Positions 39,895 through 47,640 of a DNA stretch of 64,000 bases are shown here, in pieces (the stretch's first letter is position 1; each line of letters begins with the position of its first letter). The notes under the pieces are model-generated. The model had not been told where the DNA came from. It searched no databases and saw only the letters and a program-made list of their open reading frames with translations. Source of the stretch: Lachnospira pectinoschiza (lineage in GTDB: Bacteria; Bacillota; Clostridia; Lachnospirales; Lachnospiraceae); assembly GCF_020564355.1 (NCBI RefSeq), contig NZ_JAJCRR010000005.1, positions 186,001-250,000 of the forward strand. The letters run 5' to 3'. Both the position numbers and the translations under genes were made by a program.

Positions 39895-40487
39895 TGTCTT
39901 TTTTGAAAATATTGTATATTGATGATAATCCAGAACCAGCATTGGCAAAATATTTGGATAGATATCAAAGTCCAATGTGTGCTTTTGAATATTCGGATAT
40001 AAGGTTTAATCCAGATGAAGGTTATGAGAGTTTAATTAATAATCCAGAGGTTAAGTCAGCAAATATTATATTTATAGATTCCAGATTATTTGAAAATAGA
40101 ACTGCAACAACAGGAAAATTCACGGGAGAAGAGTTTAAAATCATATTAAAGAAATATTTTCCCTTCATAGAGGTTGTTGTGATAACGCAAAATGAGGTGG
40201 ATGACGATTATGAAACAATCTCTAAATATGATCCCAAATGTGGGAAAAAACCAGAAGAGTATTATGATGATAAACTTCCCATGTTGATAGAACAGTCTGT
40301 TAGAAATATATTTGAGGTACGTAAAATTGCATTTGAGATGGAAAAAAATACAAGCTGGGAAAAAGTAATGGTTGAAAAAATAGTTAATTCTGTAAATGGC
40401 CAAGGAAGATTTGATGAGTTTACTAAGAATGATATTGATGAAGTAATTAAGTTGTTTCGCGAATTGCAAGATAAGGTAGAAGGATAA
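39894..40487 (+). CDS. Stand-alone receiver-domain protein
   Basis: 197 residues; its ATG overlaps the previous TAA by one base. The receiver fold is recognisable: 'KILYIDDNP' with Asp10/Asp11, phosphoacceptor Asp62 in 'NIIFIDSRLF', Thr98 in 'VVVITQNE', and a Lys at 111 or 115. About 80 residues follow, mostly helical, with no DNA-binding domain ('SWEKVMVEKIVNSVNGQGRFDEFTKNDIDEVIKLFRELQDKV'). It should accept phosphate from His490 of the GHKL protein and probably controls a partner by binding, perhaps the HNH nuclease encoded next, instead of transcription. Partner assignment is inference from gene order. Confidence 0.75.
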   Translation: MSFLKILYIDDNPEPALAKYLDRYQSPMCAFEYSDIRFNPDEGYESLINNPEVKSANIIFIDSRLFENRTATTGKFTGEEFKIILKKYFPFIEVVVITQNEVDDDYETISKYDPKCGKKPEEYYDDKLPMLIEQSVRNIFEVRKIAFEMEKNTSWEKVMVEKIVNSVNGQGRFDEFTKNDIDEVIKLFRELQDKVEG

Positions 40488-40490
40488 AAT

Positions 40491-41117
40491 ATGGATTATA
40501 GAAGAACTAAGTATTGTCCGGAATTAGTGGATATTAAAGAGAAGAAAAAGAAGATTGAAGCTCTGATAAAAAAGGAACATCCGCATGCACAAGATATGCA
40601 TACTTATATAAGCGATAATTCAGAAAAATATAAGTTGAAATTTGTGCAAGCATATAATGGTAAATGTGCATATTGTGGCGTGTCCATTGATTTGATAAAA
40701 AAGAATGAATTTGAAATAGACCATTTCTTGTATGAAAAATTCCCCAAATTTAAAACAAAAAAAGAAGCGGGATATATTGAAAATTTAATTTTAGCGTGTC
40801 ACGATTGTAATCACAATAAAAGTGACTTTTGGATAAATGAGGATTGCTATAATGCATTATATCCGGACGAAAAGGAAATGCAAAAGACTTTTTTCCGGGA
40901 TGAGCAATATTATATTTGTATAAGTGATGAATATAAAGATGATAAGTCGATTAATGAATTTTATGATAAGGTTCGATTGGGTACAGAATTACATAGACTT
41001 GATTATTTGTTAATGAATATAATTGGTTTGCAAAGAAAGTGTCAAGAGAATAAAGACTTATATGCTGGGTTAGGAAAAATCATGGATGTTATAAGAGAAA
41101 AGAGAAATATTATATAG
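40491..41117 (+). CDS. HNH endonuclease
   Basis: 208 residues. 'GKCAYCGVSI' (Cys59, Cys62), 'FEIDHFLYEKFPKF' (Asp77-His78), 'IENLILAC' with Asn98, and 'CHDCNHNKSDFW' (Cys103, Cys106, Asn109) form a zinc-stabilised HNH nuclease core. The N-terminal 55 residues are highly charged. It starts 3 bp after the receiver gene and is the obvious DNA-cutting effector of the methyltransferase-GHKL-receiver operon. Target and trigger are unknown. Confidence 0.85.
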   Translation: MDYRRTKYCPELVDIKEKKKKIEALIKKEHPHAQDMHTYISDNSEKYKLKFVQAYNGKCAYCGVSIDLIKKNEFEIDHFLYEKFPKFKTKKEAGYIENLILACHDCNHNKSDFWINEDCYNALYPDEKEMQKTFFRDEQYYICISDEYKDDKSINEFYDKVRLGTELHRLDYLLMNIIGLQRKCQENKDLYAGLGKIMDVIREKRNII

Positions 41118-41161
41118 TGGAATTTTTAAAGGTTATGTGTAAAAAGAAAGAAGGTGAACAT

Positions 41162-42622
41162 ATGAATTCGGAACAAGAATATTATGTAAGTTTGGTTGAA
41201 CGATTGCGTCAAATGCCGGAGGAAACCGAATGGTTGGAATACAAGGTAAATAATTGTGAACCGGAATTAATTGGTGAATATATATCAGCACTGAGCAATT
41301 CTGCTACTATTTGTAATAAGGAAAAAGCGTATCTATTATGGGGAATAAATGATAAAACACATGAGATTCAAGGAACATCATTTTCACCGAAAAAAGCTAA
41401 AAAGGGCAATGAAGAACTTGAAAACTGGTTGGCGGGTGGATTAAAACCTAGGGTGGACTTTAAGTTTATTGAGGTAAGTACGGATAAAGGAACTGTGGTA
41501 GTGATGGAAATACCGGCGGCAGTGAATACACCGACCAGTTTCAAAGGAATAGAATTTATTCGTGTTGGTTCGTATAAGAAAAAACTGAAGGATTATCCGG
41601 AAAAAGAGCGTAAACTATGGCTTTCCTTTGAACAGAAACCGTTTGAACTGCGAATAGCTATGGAGAATGTTTCTGCATCTAAGGTAACAGAACTATTGGA
41701 TTGTGCCGCTTATTATACATTGATGAAATTGCCATTACCAAGTAATAGAGATGCTATTATCCACAACATGGTTGATGAGGAATTTATTCGTGAGATGGAT
41801 AATGGAAATTTTGTAATTACCAACATGGGAGCATTGCTTCTGGCAAAAGATTTAAATGTATTTGCACATTTAAAGAGAAAGGCTATTCGTGTAATCAAGT
41901 ATAAGGGAAATGGTAAAACAAATGCTATCAGAGAACAGGTATTTACGAAGGGATATGCAATTCAGTTTGATGATATTACAGATTATATTATGACATTGAT
42001 TCCGCAAGAGGAAGAAATTGATGGTGGAAGAAGGCAGGAACATATTATGTTTCCGCGCAAGGCAATAAGAGAAATGCTCGGAAATATGATTATTCATCAG
42101 GATTTGACTGCACATGGTAGCGGACCAGTTATGGAAATTTTCGATACTAAGGTTGAAGCATCAAATCCAGGAAGTTTGTTGGTAGAGGTGAACCGTATTA
42201 TTGACACGGTTCCACATTCCAGAAATGAATCAATGGCTTCTTTTCTGCGAATAGTGCGAATTTGTGAGGAACGAGGTAGTGGATTTGATCGTATGGAAGA
42301 AGGTATGCGTGATTTGACGATTCCGGCACCCAAGGTCGAAACGGGGGATGACTTTACCAGAACAAAACTATATTGGTATGACAATTTGAATGATTGGAAG
42401 AAAGACGATAAAATTCGAACCTGTTATCTGTATACTTGTTATTGTTATGTCAATGAAATCGAGGTGGCAAATGCGGTGCTGAGAGAACGATTTGGCGTAG
42501 AGGAGAAGAACAAAGCAATTATTTCAAGAATAATAAAAGATACCATAGATGCGGGTTTTATTAAGTTGTCAGATGAAAATGCTGCGCCGAAATTAAGAAG
42601 ATATATACCTTATTGGGCATAA
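41162..42622 (+). CDS. AlbA_2 (Schlafen-like) and HATPase_c_4 domain ATP-binding protein
   Basis: 486 residues from ATG 41162 (AGAAGGTGAAC upstream); the frame reaches back to 41117 without a better start. The N-terminal AlbA_2 domain is at about 15-140: 'ETEWLEYKVNN', 'ALSNSATICNKEKAYLLWGIND' and 'IEFIRVGSYKK'. The C-terminal HATPase_c_4 region contains 'FPRKAIREMLGNMIIHQDLTAHGSGPVMEIFDTKVEASNPGSL' and 'EERGSGFDRMEEGM', followed by a winged-helix tail. Such proteins are often called RecG-like or transcriptional regulators; related Schlafen-type proteins occur in defence loci. It lies 44 bp after the HNH gene, probably in the same transcript. Whether it regulates or takes part is unclear. Confidence 0.8.
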   Translation: MNSEQEYYVSLVERLRQMPEETEWLEYKVNNCEPELIGEYISALSNSATICNKEKAYLLWGINDKTHEIQGTSFSPKKAKKGNEELENWLAGGLKPRVDFKFIEVSTDKGTVVVMEIPAAVNTPTSFKGIEFIRVGSYKKKLKDYPEKERKLWLSFEQKPFELRIAMENVSASKVTELLDCAAYYTLMKLPLPSNRDAIIHNMVDEEFIREMDNGNFVITNMGALLLAKDLNVFAHLKRKAIRVIKYKGNGKTNAIREQVFTKGYAIQFDDITDYIMTLIPQEEEIDGGRRQEHIMFPRKAIREMLGNMIIHQDLTAHGSGPVMEIFDTKVEASNPGSLLVEVNRIIDTVPHSRNESMASFLRIVRICEERGSGFDRMEEGMRDLTIPAPKVETGDDFTRTKLYWYDNLNDWKKDDKIRTCYLYTCYCYVNEIEVANAVLRERFGVEEKNKAIISRIIKDTIDAGFIKLSDENAAPKLRRYIPYWA

Positions 42623-42626
42623 AATT

Positions 42627-42743
42627 TTAGTTGATGGGTAGTTGATGGAAAGAAGCTAAGTAAGAATATATTTTCACAAAAGCCAAGAAAATAAGGGGGA
42701 TACGGGAAATTTTATGTAAAAATTTAGTTGATGGGTAGTTGAT
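42627..42743. repeat. Pair of 20 bp direct repeats, each containing two TAGTTGAT units
   Basis: TTAGTTGATGGGTAGTTGAT occurs at 42627-42646 and again, identical, at 42724-42743. Each copy itself contains TAGTTGAT twice, three bases apart. They bracket 77 bp of AT-rich non-coding DNA between an intact AlbA_2 gene and the fragment of another one. They may be a duplication scar, a recombination site or binding sites. Confidence 0.7.
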
Positions 42744-42783
42744 AGTATATTAAGATTCGACAAAATTTCTATGACTTAAAAAG

Positions 42784-42805
42784 GGTTACAGAGTGTAACC
42801 TTTTT
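42784..42805 (+). terminator. Probable terminator of the defence operon
   Basis: GGTTACA (42784-42790) pairs with TGTAACC (42794-42800), followed by five T residues. Confidence 0.6.
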
Positions 42806-43088
42806 GTGTCAAAGGAAAATTATGTTTCCTGACAGAATAGAGATTTTATCCAGAGGAACAATTCCTCTGGGACAGACAATGGAAGGATTTTTCGCGGGTG
42901 AATCTGTACCGGTAAATCAAAAATTATCAGATATGTTATTGCAACTGCACATAAGTGAGCGTACAGGTCGTGGAGTCCCAAAGATAACAGAGGTTTATGG
43001 AAAAGGAACATATGAGTTCAGGGAAAATTCTATTGTTGTGTCGATTCTGTTTACCAGGGTATCAACAGAGGATGAGAACCCAAGATAG
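42804..43088 (+). pseudogene. C-terminal fragment of a second HATPase_c_4/AlbA_2-type protein
   Basis: The homologous part starts near 42822: 'FPDRIEILSRGTIPLGQTMEGFFAGESVPVNQKLSDMLLQLHISERTGRGVPKITEVYGKGTYEF' is the HATPase_c_4 C-terminus ('RIEI.S.G', 'GRG.P.I'). It lacks AlbA_2 and the first half of the ATPase domain. It is not a copy of the adjacent gene, which has 'KVEASNPGSL' and 'ERGSGFDRM' at the matching places. It marks the right edge of the island. Confidence 0.7.
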
Positions 43089-43127
43089 GACCCAAGAAGA
43101 TAGTAAGGGTAAAGGAGGGAAAAAGAA

Positions 43128-43724
43128 ATGATACCAACAAGAGAAGAGGCTATGGAATTCCTCCGTGACGGTTTGGCATGTAATCCGGGACCTTGGGGAC
43201 GGCATTGTTTAACTGCGGCACACTGCGCAGAAAAAATTGCACATGCCTGTGGTGATATGGATTCAGAGAAAGCGTACATATTAGGATTACTGCATGACAT
43301 AGGCAGAAAATTCGGCGTGCGGCATCTAGGGCACGTTTTGGACGGATATATTTATATGAAGCAGTCAGGATATGATGAAGTGGCAAAAATTTGTCTGACA
43401 CATTCCTTTAACAATCATAGGATTGATGATTATATTGGAAAATTTGACGTTTCCGATGAGGAGTTACGGCTCATAAAGACCGAGTTGGACAAGGCGGTAT
43501 ACGATGAATACGACCGCCTGATTCAGTTATGCGATAGTCTGGCAGGGGCAGGAGGTGTTCTTGATGTGGAAGAAAGAATGAAGGATGTAAAGAAAAGATA
43601 CGGATTTTACCCACAGGCGAAGTGGGATACGAATATTCGGCTGATGCAGCATTTTGAAAAGAAAATGAATCAGAATATTTATATTGTGTGCGAGAAAGAT
43701 ACATTTGTACCGGAGGACATTTAA
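43128..43724 (+). CDS. HD-domain phosphohydrolase
   Basis: 198 residues, AAGGAGGG upstream. HD motif: 'HCLTAAHCAEKIAHACGDMDSEKAYILGLLHDIGRKFG', with the His-Asp pair at about 56-57 and metal-ligand His34/His39-like positions. 'KICLTHSFNNH' and 'LIQLCDSLA' complete the metal site. Members hydrolyse nucleotides or phosphate esters in the cytoplasm; the substrate is unknown. Composition is typical of the chromosome, so the island ends before it. Confidence 0.8.
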   Translation: MIPTREEAMEFLRDGLACNPGPWGRHCLTAAHCAEKIAHACGDMDSEKAYILGLLHDIGRKFGVRHLGHVLDGYIYMKQSGYDEVAKICLTHSFNNHRIDDYIGKFDVSDEELRLIKTELDKAVYDEYDRLIQLCDSLAGAGGVLDVEERMKDVKKRYGFYPQAKWDTNIRLMQHFEKKMNQNIYIVCEKDTFVPEDI

Positions 43725-43806
43725 TGGATATTCCTAAAATAGCAATAGCCATTTTATATGGATTGTGATAAAATAATACAAACCAACCACAAAAACGAGG
43801 ACAACC

Positions 43807-44481
43807 ATGAAAGAACAAAGTGAAGAAAACACAAAAAAAGAAGTTATTGAAAAGAAAACCATCCGTATATTCAGAGGACATCTGTTTATAAAGTTGGTAA
43901 TTATATTACTGCTGGTGCTGGCGGTGATTGCCGGCATTGCAGGACTTAGAAAGGGCAGTGGACAGCCGGCAGAGTCGGAGAGCAAGACAACGCGGATTGG
44001 CTTTGAAAATATCGGGCAGATGGTCACGCAGGCGGCTTACTGTACGGAGATGAATGTCACAAAGGATTCGCGTAAGCTGTTTGGAATGACGATTCCGTTT
44101 ACACAGAGCGAATACATTTACAGCTATGATGTAGAAGTGAGAGCGGGACTGGATTTTAGTCAAATTGAATGGAGCGTTGACGAAGATAATAGCATAATTC
44201 AGGTTCGTCTGCCGCAGGTGCAGATTTTAAGCAGTGAAATCAACACGGATACCTTTAAGGTGTATCATGAGGAAGAAAGCATTTTCACACCAATCAAACT
44301 GGCGGATAATAACGATGCCCTGAAAACGCTCATTGAAAATGCAAAGCAGGATGCGGTTGCAAACGGTCTGCTTGAAAATGCGGAGAGCAACGCGGAAACG
44401 ATTCTCAGGGGATTTTTTGCAAATGTCTATGATTTGCAGAAATATAAGATTGAATTTATCAGACAAGAGGCAGAAAAATGA
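43807..44481 (+). CDS. DUF4230 membrane-anchored protein
   Basis: 224 residues. A charged N-terminus (1-30) is followed by one membrane span ('LFIKLVIILLLVLAVIAGIAGL', about 29-50). The extracellular part carries the DUF4230 pattern: 'GFENIGQMVTQAAYCTEMNVTKD', 'YDVEVRAGLDFSQIEWSVDEDNSIIQVRLPQVQILSSEINTDTFKVYHEEES'. It ends with 'FFANVYDLQKYKIEFI'. Function of the family is unknown. It overlaps a 47-codon gene by four bases and lies in an operon with a peptidoglycan amidase, which suggests an envelope role. Confidence 0.8.
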   Translation: MKEQSEENTKKEVIEKKTIRIFRGHLFIKLVIILLLVLAVIAGIAGLRKGSGQPAESESKTTRIGFENIGQMVTQAAYCTEMNVTKDSRKLFGMTIPFTQSEYIYSYDVEVRAGLDFSQIEWSVDEDNSIIQVRLPQVQILSSEINTDTFKVYHEEESIFTPIKLADNNDALKTLIENAKQDAVANGLLENAESNAETILRGFFANVYDLQKYKIEFIRQEAEK

Positions 44482-44621
44482 CCATTATCACCGGACTGAT
44501 TTTTGCGCATAAAATTATCGGTCTCAGTATCGGAATGTTGATTGCGGATTTGGGAGTCGGCAGAGTGATTGCGGTATTTCAGCATTTATTTTATGAGAAA
44601 ATGGAGGCAGTGCGCATTTGA
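44478..44621 (+). CDS. 47-residue membrane microprotein
   Basis: A small gene with ATGA overlap to the preceding DUF4230 gene and a TTGA overlap to the amidase gene downstream. The product ('MTIITGLIFAHKIIGLSIGMLIADLGVGRVIAVFQHLFYEKM...') has one hydrophobic segment of about 30 residues containing Gly and His. Overlaps on both sides and its hydrophobic character make it likely real. I do not recognise the family; it could be a membrane partner of the DUF4230 protein. Confidence 0.6.
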   Translation: MTIITGLIFAHKIIGLSIGMLIADLGVGRVIAVFQHLFYEKMEAVRI

Positions 44622-45691
44622 AAGAATTAGAAAACGGAAAGAAAAAGCTGCTGATTACAGGAATGATTCTTATTATAATCGTGGTATGTACGGCAGGCAT
44701 TTTTGCTTACGGCAGTCATAAAAACAATCAGAAAGCGGCGGCAAAAGTACAGGAAGAAAGTGTACAGCGCGTATCACAGGAACAGTCCCTTGCGGCACAA
44801 AAAGAGCAGGAACAGAAAGCCCGGAGCATTGCCGAGGCAGAATTGCAGAAGGCACTTTCCGAGGCACAGAGCCGTGATGAATCCATAGCCGCATCCGAAG
44901 CAGAATCAAGGGAGCAGGCACAAAAAGAAGCAGAGGAAGCTTCGATTACACAGGAAAAAGCCGAGCAGGAAGCCCGTGAAGAACAGGAAAGACAGGCACA
45001 GGGCGCAGGACTGGCAGAACGGCTTGCAGGCTATGAAACAGTGAGCCGCCCGGCAGGGTCAACCGGAGATATTATCTGTATTGACCCCGGACATCAAAGC
45101 CGCGGCAACAACGGAAAAGAGCCGGAAGGGCCGGGTTCACAGACGATGAAGACTAAAGTGGCAGGCGGAACGGGCGGTGTGGTATCGGGCGTGCCGGAAT
45201 ATCAGCTGACCCTGACAATCGGCATGATGTTAAAGACCGAACTACAAAACAGAGGATACACCGTAGTGATGACAAGGGAGTCCAACGATGTTGATATTTC
45301 CAATAAAGAACGTGCAGATATTGCAACGGCGGCGGGAGCGGCGGCAACAATCAGGATTCACGCAGACGGTGTGGACAGTGCTTCCGCTTCCGGAGCTTCG
45401 GTACTGGTGCCAGGTTCGTCAAATCCGTATATACCGGAACTGGCAGGCAGTTCCAGTCAGTTAGGAAGCTGTATTATCAATTCGTATTGTGCGGCAACCG
45501 GCATGAAAAACCGCGGGGTAGTCGGAAGTGACAATATGACAGGTATCAACTGGAGTACCAATCCGGTTGCCCTGCTGGAACTCGGATTTATGACCAATCC
45601 GACAGATGATGCGAATATGCAGGACGATACCTATCAGCAGTTAATGGTGCGCGGCATTGCAGATGGTATTGATGCGTATTTTGGAAGATAA
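44618..45691 (+). CDS. N-acetylmuramoyl-L-alanine amidase (Amidase_3)
   Basis: 357 residues from TTG 44618, with GGAGGCAG upstream and a TGA overlap. One N-terminal membrane span ('LLITGMILIIIVVCTAGIFAYG') is followed by a Glu/Gln/Ala-rich coiled coil (about 35-135), as in EnvC-like spacers. The zinc amidase domain follows: 'IICIDPGHQSRGNNGKEPEGPG' with His at about 156, 'PEYQLTLTIGMMLKTELQNRGYTVVMTRESN' with zinc-ligand Glu, 'RIHADG' with His, and the catalytic Glu in 'ALLELGFMTNPTD'. It cuts the stem peptide from peptidoglycan outside the membrane. Confidence 0.9.
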   Translation: MKELENGKKKLLITGMILIIIVVCTAGIFAYGSHKNNQKAAAKVQEESVQRVSQEQSLAAQKEQEQKARSIAEAELQKALSEAQSRDESIAASEAESREQAQKEAEEASITQEKAEQEAREEQERQAQGAGLAERLAGYETVSRPAGSTGDIICIDPGHQSRGNNGKEPEGPGSQTMKTKVAGGTGGVVSGVPEYQLTLTIGMMLKTELQNRGYTVVMTRESNDVDISNKERADIATAAGAAATIRIHADGVDSASASGASVLVPGSSNPYIPELAGSSSQLGSCIINSYCAATGMKNRGVVGSDNMTGINWSTNPVALLELGFMTNPTDDANMQDDTYQQLMVRGIADGIDAYFGR

Positions 45692-45705
45692 TGGAGATTA
45701 ATGTA

Positions 45706-45804
45706 AAAAATCACACTGATGTCTGATTTTTCACACAGATATTTGTTTTAAAAAACAAATATTCCTCATGTCAGATGAGAAATCGCCTGCGCGAATTTCT
45801 CATC
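45706..45804. repeat. Three consecutive perfect inverted repeats
   Basis: AAAAATCA/TGATTTTT (45706-45731), ATATTTGTTTT/AAAACAAATAT (45739-45762) and GATGAGAAAT/ATTTCTCATC (45774-45804, with an inner CGC/GCG extension). The first has a T tract and is a likely amidase terminator. The third lies 38 bp before the radical SAM gene and could be a leader hairpin. The open frame for the radical SAM gene crosses it but is unlikely to be translated there. Confidence 0.65.
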
Positions 45805-45842
45805 GCCGCTTTGCAACAAGTTGCTCAGAAATGGAGAGTATC

Positions 45843-46724
45843 ATGCACAAGGTTCAGGCGAAAGCCATTCTTTCGGCAAAAAACGGAATGAACATTTACC
45901 GGGGTTGTCAGCACGGCTGTATTTACTGCGATGCAAGAAGCACCTGCTATCAGATGAATCATGTATTTGAGGATATTGAGGTCAAGGAAAACGCGCCGCA
46001 GTTATTAGAAGCAGCATTAAAAAGAAAACGGAAAAAATGTATGATTGGTACCGGGGCAATGAGTGACCCGTATATGCCGCTGGAAATGGAATTAAACCTG
46101 ACAAGGCAGTGCGCAGAGCTGATTGAACGGTATGGATTCGGGTTGACCGTACTGACAAAGTCCGATAATGTACTGCGGGATTTGGATTTATTTTGCAGAA
46201 TCAATGCAAAGACAAAGTGTGTCATACAGATGACACTGACGACTATGGACGATGTACTCAGCCGGAAAATAGAACCGGGTGTCTGCACAACCGCGCGGCG
46301 GATAGAGGTCTTAAACATTTTAAAGGAGGAAGGTATTCCGACCGTGGTATGGCTGACACCGTTACTGCCGTTTATTAATGATGCCGAAGAAAATATTTTC
46401 GGCATTTTAGAAGCCTGTCAAAAGGCATCGGTACGCGGCATTATGACATTTCATTCATTTGGAGTAACGTTAAGGGACGGCGACCGGCAGTATTTTTACA
46501 GCCAGCTCGATAAAAAATTTCCGGGGCTTCGCAGACAGTATATTGAAGCGTATGGAAATGCCTATGAACTGCCGATTCCGCGTGACAGGGAGATTTTTCC
46601 GGTATTCAGGGGAAAATGTGAAGCGGCGGGCATTGAATGGCGGACGAATCAGATATTTGAGTATCTGAACACCTTTGAAGAAAAGAGCTGCGGGCAGCAG
46701 ATGACGTTGGCAGATTTTATGTGA
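45843..46724 (+). CDS. Radical SAM protein (SplB-like/Rv2578c-type)
   Basis: 293 residues from ATG 45843 (GGAGAG 6 nt upstream); the frame opens at 45768, inside a hairpin. 'IYRGCQHGCIYCDARSTCYQM' at about 20-40 contains the CxxxCxxC iron-sulfur motif. 'GTGAMSDPYMPLE' and 'LTVLTKSDNVLRDLDL' are typical of the SPL-like radical SAM group. It should reductively cleave S-adenosylmethionine; the substrate is unknown. No partner gene is apparent. Confidence 0.85.
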   Translation: MHKVQAKAILSAKNGMNIYRGCQHGCIYCDARSTCYQMNHVFEDIEVKENAPQLLEAALKRKRKKCMIGTGAMSDPYMPLEMELNLTRQCAELIERYGFGLTVLTKSDNVLRDLDLFCRINAKTKCVIQMTLTTMDDVLSRKIEPGVCTTARRIEVLNILKEEGIPTVVWLTPLLPFINDAEENIFGILEACQKASVRGIMTFHSFGVTLRDGDRQYFYSQLDKKFPGLRRQYIEAYGNAYELPIPRDREIFPVFRGKCEAAGIEWRTNQIFEYLNTFEEKSCGQQMTLADFM

Positions 46725-46781
46725 TAATTATTTTTTGCGATGGCAGGGAAAGTTTTGACATTATTTTTTACAGAAACAGAA

Positions 46782-46842
46782 CAGGCGGGCATATCCGGAA
46801 GAATTATACTTCCCGGCATACCCGCCTGATTTTATATTTTTT
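46782..46842. terminator. Bidirectional terminator between convergent genes
   Basis: CAGGCGGG (46782-46789) with CCCGCCTG (46821-46828), extended inward by further pairing (CCGGAAG/CTTCCCGG), and T/A tracts on each side. It separates the radical SAM gene from the minus-strand membrane operon. Confidence 0.8.
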
Positions 46843-47615
46843 TATTCTGATTTTTCCGTATCAGCATCTTCTTTATCAACAACCTTAATAATATTCTTTT
46901 TCCACATAATCCGTGAAGAAATAATGGCAACCGGGAGCATGAATAAAATCAGGAAGCCGACCATGCCAAACAGGGAAGAACCGGTTGTGATACGTACGAC
47001 GAGGGCAAGCACCGTAATAATGACAATAACAGGAACAACGCCCATAACACCGTTTTTTACAACCTTTTTACCGGAGCTGGTGCTGGCAAAAAGACCGAGG
47101 GTCAGCGAACCAAACAGCGCCGGTATCAGATAGTTGGAAGCTGTTTTTACGGCAGGCAGTTCAAAGACCGGGCTGATCCATGCGCTAAGCAGTGCGGCAA
47201 GCGCAAGAATGATAATCGTCATAATCGAACATATCGCAACGGCAACCGAAGAAATGGCTTCGCCTTCAGGGGTATTCGGTTCTTTTTTGGCAAGCTTCAT
47301 GGCATTGACGGCACATGGCAGCTTCAGGTTCATAATATTTCCTGTGATAAATGTCAGATAAGAAGAAGCGCCGAGAATCGGTGTGTAGCTGATTGCTTCC
47401 GAAAATCCGACCGGAATATAAACCATTAAAATACTGATAGTGCTAAGGTTAATGACTTCACCAATGGAAGGCAGACTGTCATAAAAGGTGAGCACAACAA
47501 ACGGAATGGCAATCATGTACAACAGGGCAATCAGTGTGCCGATGCGTCCCCATTTGTGCGCCCATGCCTGAAAGGAGTCTGTAATTACAATTTTATTTGA
47601 ACCTTTTTTCTTCAT
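46842..47615 (-). CDS. Multi-span membrane protein, partner of DUF5058 protein
   Basis: 257 residues with about seven hydrophobic segments (starting 'IGTLIALLYMIAIPFVVLTFY', ending 'MVGFLILFMLPVAIISSRIMW') and a charged C-terminal tail. Start ATG with GGAGAT upstream. It follows the DUF5058 gene by 25 bp and the M20 peptidase gene. The three together suggest that these two membrane proteins import or export the peptidase substrate or product. I do not recognise a named family. Confidence 0.7.
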   Translation of the reverse strand: MKKKGSNKIVITDSFQAWAHKWGRIGTLIALLYMIAIPFVVLTFYDSLPSIGEVINLSTISILMVYIPVGFSEAISYTPILGASSYLTFITGNIMNLKLPCAVNAMKLAKKEPNTPEGEAISSVAVAICSIMTIIILALAALLSAWISPVFELPAVKTASNYLIPALFGSLTLGLFASTSSGKKVVKNGVMGVVPVIVIITVLALVVRITTGSSLFGMVGFLILFMLPVAIISSRIMWKKNIIKVVDKEDADTEKSE

Positions 47616-47640
47616 AAGATATCTCCAATCTGCAAAAATG

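Noticed and set aside
42627..42743. Direct repeats considered as a CRISPR array
   Set aside because: Only two copies with internal tandem motifs and no cas genes nearby.
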